Shown piece after piece: positions 5,428-8,418 of a stretch of 8,418 nucleotides of DNA; position 1 is the stretch's first letter, and the number at the start of each line of letters is the position of its first letter. Position numbers and translations under genes: made by a program. Source of the stretch: Myxococcaceae bacterium (lineage in GTDB: Bacteria > Myxococcota > Myxococcia > Myxococcales > Myxococcaceae); the NCBI GenBank assembly GCA_018262385.1, contig JAGSPQ010000099.1:1-8418 (forward strand), in the 5' to 3' direction. The notes under the pieces are model-generated. The model was not told where the DNA came from. It ran no database searches and saw nothing but the letters and a program-made list of their open reading frames with translations.

Positions 5428-7557
5428 ATGCCGCTGGGAAAACTCCGCCCTTTCAGTGGGCTCAGGCCGGGCTTCCCTGCCATCGCCCTCGCGCTGTTGT
5501 GCTCGTGCAACGGCGGGCGCGACAAGCTGATCGGGGACCTGCAGAGCACCCGGCCCGACGAGCGGGCGACCGCGGTGAAGAAGCTCGCCGATCAGGGGCG
5601 CAGCGAGGACCTGGTGCTCTTCACCCAGGCCGCGAAGGATCCGGTCGCGATCGTGCGCGCCGAGGCGATCACCGCGCTGGGCAAGAGCCAGGACGCGCGG
5701 GTGGTCGATCTGCTCGGCGAGGCGCTGGGCGATCCGAGCGAAGAGGTCCAGGCCAAGGCGGCGATGGCGCTGGCCGGGATCCGCAGCGACAAGGCGAAGG
5801 CCTACCTGACCCTGCAGTACAGCCGCCGAGGCCGCAGCACCCGGCTGGTGATCGTCCAGGCGCTCAAGTCCTCGAACGTCCCCGGCGCGATGGCCGGAGT
5901 GGTGGCCGCCGAGGCGAAGTCGATCTGGGAGAGCAACTTCCAGACCCTGCAGGACGGCTCGCTGCCCGAGCGGGTCGGCGCCGCCGAGCAGCTGGGCAAG
6001 TCGGGTCGCCCCGAGGCGGTCAACCGGCTGGTGCCGCTGATCAAGGACTCGCAGGTGATGCTCGCCGCCGCCGCGGTGCGCGGGCTGGGCAGCGCGGGCG
6101 ATCACCGGGCGGTCGAGCCGATCACCCGGCTGCTCAAAGAGAACTTCCCCGAGCTGCGCGAGGCGGCCTGCGAGGCGCTGACCCAGCTGAAGGACCCCGC
6201 GTCGCTGCCGGCGCTGCTCGAGGTCGCGCTGGAGAAGAGCCCGAGCAGCCAGCTCGCCACCGCGGCAATCGTCAACCTGCCGCGCTCGCCGCAGACCGAC
6301 AAGGCGCTGTGCGACGTCACCGTGGGCGGGGGCGGCGCCGAGGTGGGCACCGCGGGCCGCGAGATGCGCCGCCGCACCGGCTGCCCGCTGGAGATGGTGG
6401 TCGAGAAGCTGAAGGTCGCCACCAGCATTCCGGCGGCGCTCGCGGCGCTGGCGGCGCTGGGCCCGACCGCGAAGGACGCGGTGCCGAAGGTGGTGCCGAT
6501 CCTGACCCACTCGGACACGGCGATCCGCAAGCTGGCGGTCGACGCGCTGGTCGAGCTGGGCGACCCGAGCGTGGGGCCGGCGCTGCTGAAGCTGTTCGAG
6601 ACCGAGACCAAATCGCTCGACCTGCAGCGCACCGACTGGGTGCCCCTGGGGCTGCCGCTGAAGTACGGGGCCTGGTTCGACCCGACCGCGCCGGTCGACG
6701 AGCGCGATCCCGACGCGGCCAGCCGGCTCAAGCAGACCGACCTGTTCCGCAAGGTGCGCGCGCTCGCCGACGCGAAGGCGAAGGAGCAGGGCAGGGTGAT
6801 CCTCGAGGCCCGCCCGCCGAGCGAGATCATCGACGACGCCAGTGAGCCTCAGCTGCGGGTGCTGGCGGCGCTGGTGCGCGCGCTCGGGCTGCTCAAGGTG
6901 GAAAAGGCGAAGGCGATCGCCGAGAAGTACGTCGACGAGTCGAGCGCTTCGCTGCGCGCGGCGGCGTTCGTCTCGCTCGCCGCCCAGGGCCCGGAAGGGA
7001 TGAAGGCGGCGCAGCCCGGCCTGCTCGACACCGAGCGCGAGGTGCAGGCGGCGACGGCGCACGCGTTCGCCGAGGCGGGTGAGGCCGGCCAGACCACCCT
7101 GCTCGGGACGCTGGCCCAGCTGACCGGCGACCGCTCGCGGCTGCTCGAGCCGTTCAAGTCGGTGATCCCGGCCAGGGCGGGAGTTCCGACCCTCGTGCAG
7201 TTGGTGAAAGAGGGAGGCGCCGAGGCGGGCACCGCTGCGCTGCTGCTGGGCGACATGGGCGCCACCGACGCGGTCGATGCGCTGCTGAAGACGCTCGAGG
7301 ATCCGACCTGCGTCGTCCGGCGCGAGGTGATCGCCTCGCTCGGCAAGCTCAAGGATCCGCGGGCGGCGGCGATGGTGGGCAAGGATCTCTACAATGACAG
7401 CGCCGACGTGCGCGCCGCCGCGGCCGAGGCGCTCGCCACCCTCGGCGCCGGAGACCACGCCGACGCGCTCGATGCCCTCAAGGGCGACTACTACCGGAGG
7501 GTCCGCGAGGCCGCCTCGGCGACCCAGGCCAGGCTCACCGCCAAGGCGAAGCCCTGA
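5428..7557 (+). CDS. HEAT-repeat lipoprotein
   Basis: This 709-residue protein of unknown function is predicted to be exported and lipid-anchored. Its N terminus is basic (K5, R7, R13), followed by a hydrophobic stretch (17-24) and the lipobox-like L24-C25-S26-C27, with C27 the likely modified cysteine. Asn follows at +2, with no Asp retention signal. The body is a helical solenoid of PBS-lyase/HEAT-type repeats of about 31 residues. Clear examples are 71-101 (DPVAIVRAEAITALG), 102-132, 180-206, 207-237, 238-270, 350-390, 503-533, 625-655 (CVVRREVIASLGKLKDPRA) and 656-686 (ADVRAAAAEALATLG). Residues about 392-475 break the pattern, containing LKYGAWFDPTAPVDERDPDA. Two cysteines (295, 319) flank a glycine-rich segment. 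HEAT solenoids usually bind proteins, but no partner or enzyme activity is evident. The gene starts 15 bases after rluB without a strong ribosome site and shares its final A with the next ATG. Confidence is high for the fold and moderate for the lipid anchor. Confidence 0.85.
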   Translation: MPLGKLRPFSGLRPGFPAIALALLCSCNGGRDKLIGDLQSTRPDERATAVKKLADQGRSEDLVLFTQAAKDPVAIVRAEAITALGKSQDARVVDLLGEALGDPSEEVQAKAAMALAGIRSDKAKAYLTLQYSRRGRSTRLVIVQALKSSNVPGAMAGVVAAEAKSIWESNFQTLQDGSLPERVGAAEQLGKSGRPEAVNRLVPLIKDSQVMLAAAAVRGLGSAGDHRAVEPITRLLKENFPELREAACEALTQLKDPASLPALLEVALEKSPSSQLATAAIVNLPRSPQTDKALCDVTVGGGGAEVGTAGREMRRRTGCPLEMVVEKLKVATSIPAALAALAALGPTAKDAVPKVVPILTHSDTAIRKLAVDALVELGDPSVGPALLKLFETETKSLDLQRTDWVPLGLPLKYGAWFDPTAPVDERDPDAASRLKQTDLFRKVRALADAKAKEQGRVILEARPPSEIIDDASEPQLRVLAALVRALGLLKVEKAKAIAEKYVDESSASLRAAAFVSLAAQGPEGMKAAQPGLLDTEREVQAATAHAFAEAGEAGQTTLLGTLAQLTGDRSRLLEPFKSVIPARAGVPTLVQLVKEGGAEAGTAALLLGDMGATDAVDALLKTLEDPTCVVRREVIASLGKLKDPRAAAMVGKDLYNDSADVRAAAAEALATLGAGDHADALDALKGDYYRRVREAASATQARLTAKAKP

Positions 7558-8418
7558 TGGCCGACGCGCGCAAGCTCAAGGAAAAGGCAACCGAGGCCTT
7601 CCAGAAGGGGAAGTTCGTGCGCGCCGCCGAGGCATACGCCGAGTACTGCGAGGCGGATCCCAAGGATCTCCAGGCCCGACTGCGGATGGGCGATGCGTGG
7701 TCCAAGGGCGGCAAGAAGGACAAGGCGATCGAGTCCTACACCTGGGCGGCGGAGGGCTTTGCGAAGGAAGGTTTCCTTCCGCGCGCGATCGCGGCCAGCA
7801 AGCTGATCCTCGAGCTGGATCCCTCGCACAAGGGCGTGCAGAAGATGCTCGCCGATCTCTACGCGCGAAAGACGACCGGGCCCGCGGCGAGCGGCGCTGC
7901 CCGGCCGCTGTCGATGAAGATCGAGGCCCGGGTCGAGGTGCAGACGACCGCGGCCGGGTTCTCGAATCGGAAGGACGCGATCGAGCTCGACGACAAGCCG
8001 GCTGCGCCTGCGAAGAGGGCGGCCGTCGCGGCGAAGCCGGACGAGCCGCCCAGCCCGATGAACCGGAAGGACGCGATCGAGCTGCCGGCGTACGAGGTGC
8101 CGGGGATGGAGACCGGCGTCGGCTCCGGATCGGCGTCGGTGCCGATGGCGACCCGCGGCCCAAGCCCGACCCGGCGCGAGGACGCGATCGACATTGGCCC
8201 CGAGGAGATCCGCCGCGACGGGCCGGCCGCGCTGCGCGAGACCGAGATCGACCTCGACGTCTCGGTGACGGGCTCCCAGCCGATCGCGCCCCCGCCGAGC
8301 ATCCCGCCGCCGCGTCCGTCCGGGCCGGACCTCCAGGTGGAGATCGAGGTGCCGATCGAAGGCGTCGAGGTGGTCACCGCGCCCGCGCCGCCCCAGAGCT
8401 TCGAGCTGAAGGTCGAGG
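7557..8418 (+). CDS. TPR protein with long low-complexity linker (5' part, runs off the window)
   Basis: The ATG at 7557 shares its A with the preceding TGA, and the frame stays open through 287 codons to the window edge. Residues about 4-106 form roughly three tetratricopeptide-type helix pairs: KATEAFQKGKFVRAAEAYAEY (within 10-30), LRMGDAWSKGGKKDKAIESY (42-61) and PRAIAASKLILELDP (75-89). From about 107 the sequence is Ala-, Pro-, Glu- and Asp-rich and probably disordered. It carries repeated RKDAIEL-like motifs (see the repeat entry) and a proline cluster near 245-253. No signal peptide is present, so it is predicted to be cytoplasmic. TPR segments of this wording followed by a long linker occur in myxobacterial proteins that end in a cyclic-nucleotide-binding domain. 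That is recall and inference, because the C terminus is outside the window. TPRs normally mediate protein binding. AAGG at 7543-7546 is a modest ribosome site. Confidence 0.82.
   Translation, partial: MADARKLKEKATEAFQKGKFVRAAEAYAEYCEADPKDLQARLRMGDAWSKGGKKDKAIESYTWAAEGFAKEGFLPRAIAASKLILELDPSHKGVQKMLADLYARKTTGPAASGAARPLSMKIEARVEVQTTAAGFSNRKDAIELDDKPAAPAKRAAVAAKPDEPPSPMNRKDAIELPAYEVPGMETGVGSGSASVPMATRGPSPTRREDAIDIGPEEIRRDGPAALRETEIDLDVSVTGSQPIAPPPSIPPPRPSGPDLQVEIEVPIEGVEVVTAPAPPQSFELKVE
7965..8255 (+). repeat. Repeated RKDAIEL-type motif in the TPR-protein linker
   Basis: Inside the linker the seven-residue motif R-[KE]-D-A-I-[ED]-[LI] occurs three times: RKDAIEL at residues 138-144, RKDAIEL at 170-176 and REDAIDI at 207-213. 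A looser RETEIDL follows at 227-233. The first two copies are also preceded by Asn and are nearly identical in DNA (7965-7988 and 8061-8084), differing at synonymous third positions. The third is at 8175-8195 and the fourth at 8235-8255. The surrounding linker is not conserved between copies, so this looks like a short linear binding motif rather than a simple DNA tandem repeat. Confidence 0.7.

Noticed and set aside
4186..7458. A 1090-codon open frame on the - strand, antisense to scpB, rluB and the HEAT gene
   Set aside because: It lies opposite three well-supported genes, and its product is an Arg-, Leu-, Gln-, His-rich sequence without domains. This is typical of the reverse frame of high-GC genes, where stop codons are rare.

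Overview
This window reads as a high-GC bacterial chromosome segment. Third codon positions are almost all G or C, and every confident gene lies on the + strand. The gene order, the TPR-plus-linker protein at the right edge and the HEAT-repeat lipoprotein suggest the Myxococcota (former Deltaproteobacteria). This assignment is inference from style and gene content, since no marker gene or database search was available.

Layout, left to right: the last 38 codons of an unidentified upstream gene (1-119); a YrdC/Sua5-fold protein most like YciO (122-739); the tyrosine recombinase XerD, started by a GTG inside the previous stop (736-1674); tryptophanyl-tRNA synthetase TrpS (1688-2686); a 107-base gap rich in inverted repeats (2687-2793); the condensin subunits ScpA and ScpB, overlapping by 14 bases (2794-3579 and 3566-4534); an RsuA/RluB-type pseudouridine synthase (4540-5412); a 709-residue HEAT-repeat lipoprotein (5428-7557); and the first 287 codons of a TPR protein with a long low-complexity linker (7557 to the end). 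Apart from the 107-base gap, neighbouring genes overlap or lie within 15 bases of each other. The window therefore looks like one or two long transcription units: 122-2686, and 2794 onward.

Functionally it combines translation and RNA modification (YciO-like protein, TrpS, RluB) with chromosome segregation (XerD for dimer resolution; ScpA and ScpB with an Smc encoded elsewhere). The set trpS-scpA-scpB-rluB is a familiar bacterial neighbourhood. The last two genes are less ordinary: a predicted lipid-anchored helical solenoid, translationally coupled to a predicted cytoplasmic TPR scaffold whose linker repeats a short charged motif.

No mobile element, CRISPR array, RNA gene or defence system is visible. 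I do not see an exotic new system. The best leads are the repeated RKDAIEL-like motif in the TPR protein, the HEAT lipoprotein with a non-repeat insert, the structured scpA leader that lacks an evident Shine-Dalgarno sequence, and the departures from family motifs in the YciO-like and RluB-like enzymes.
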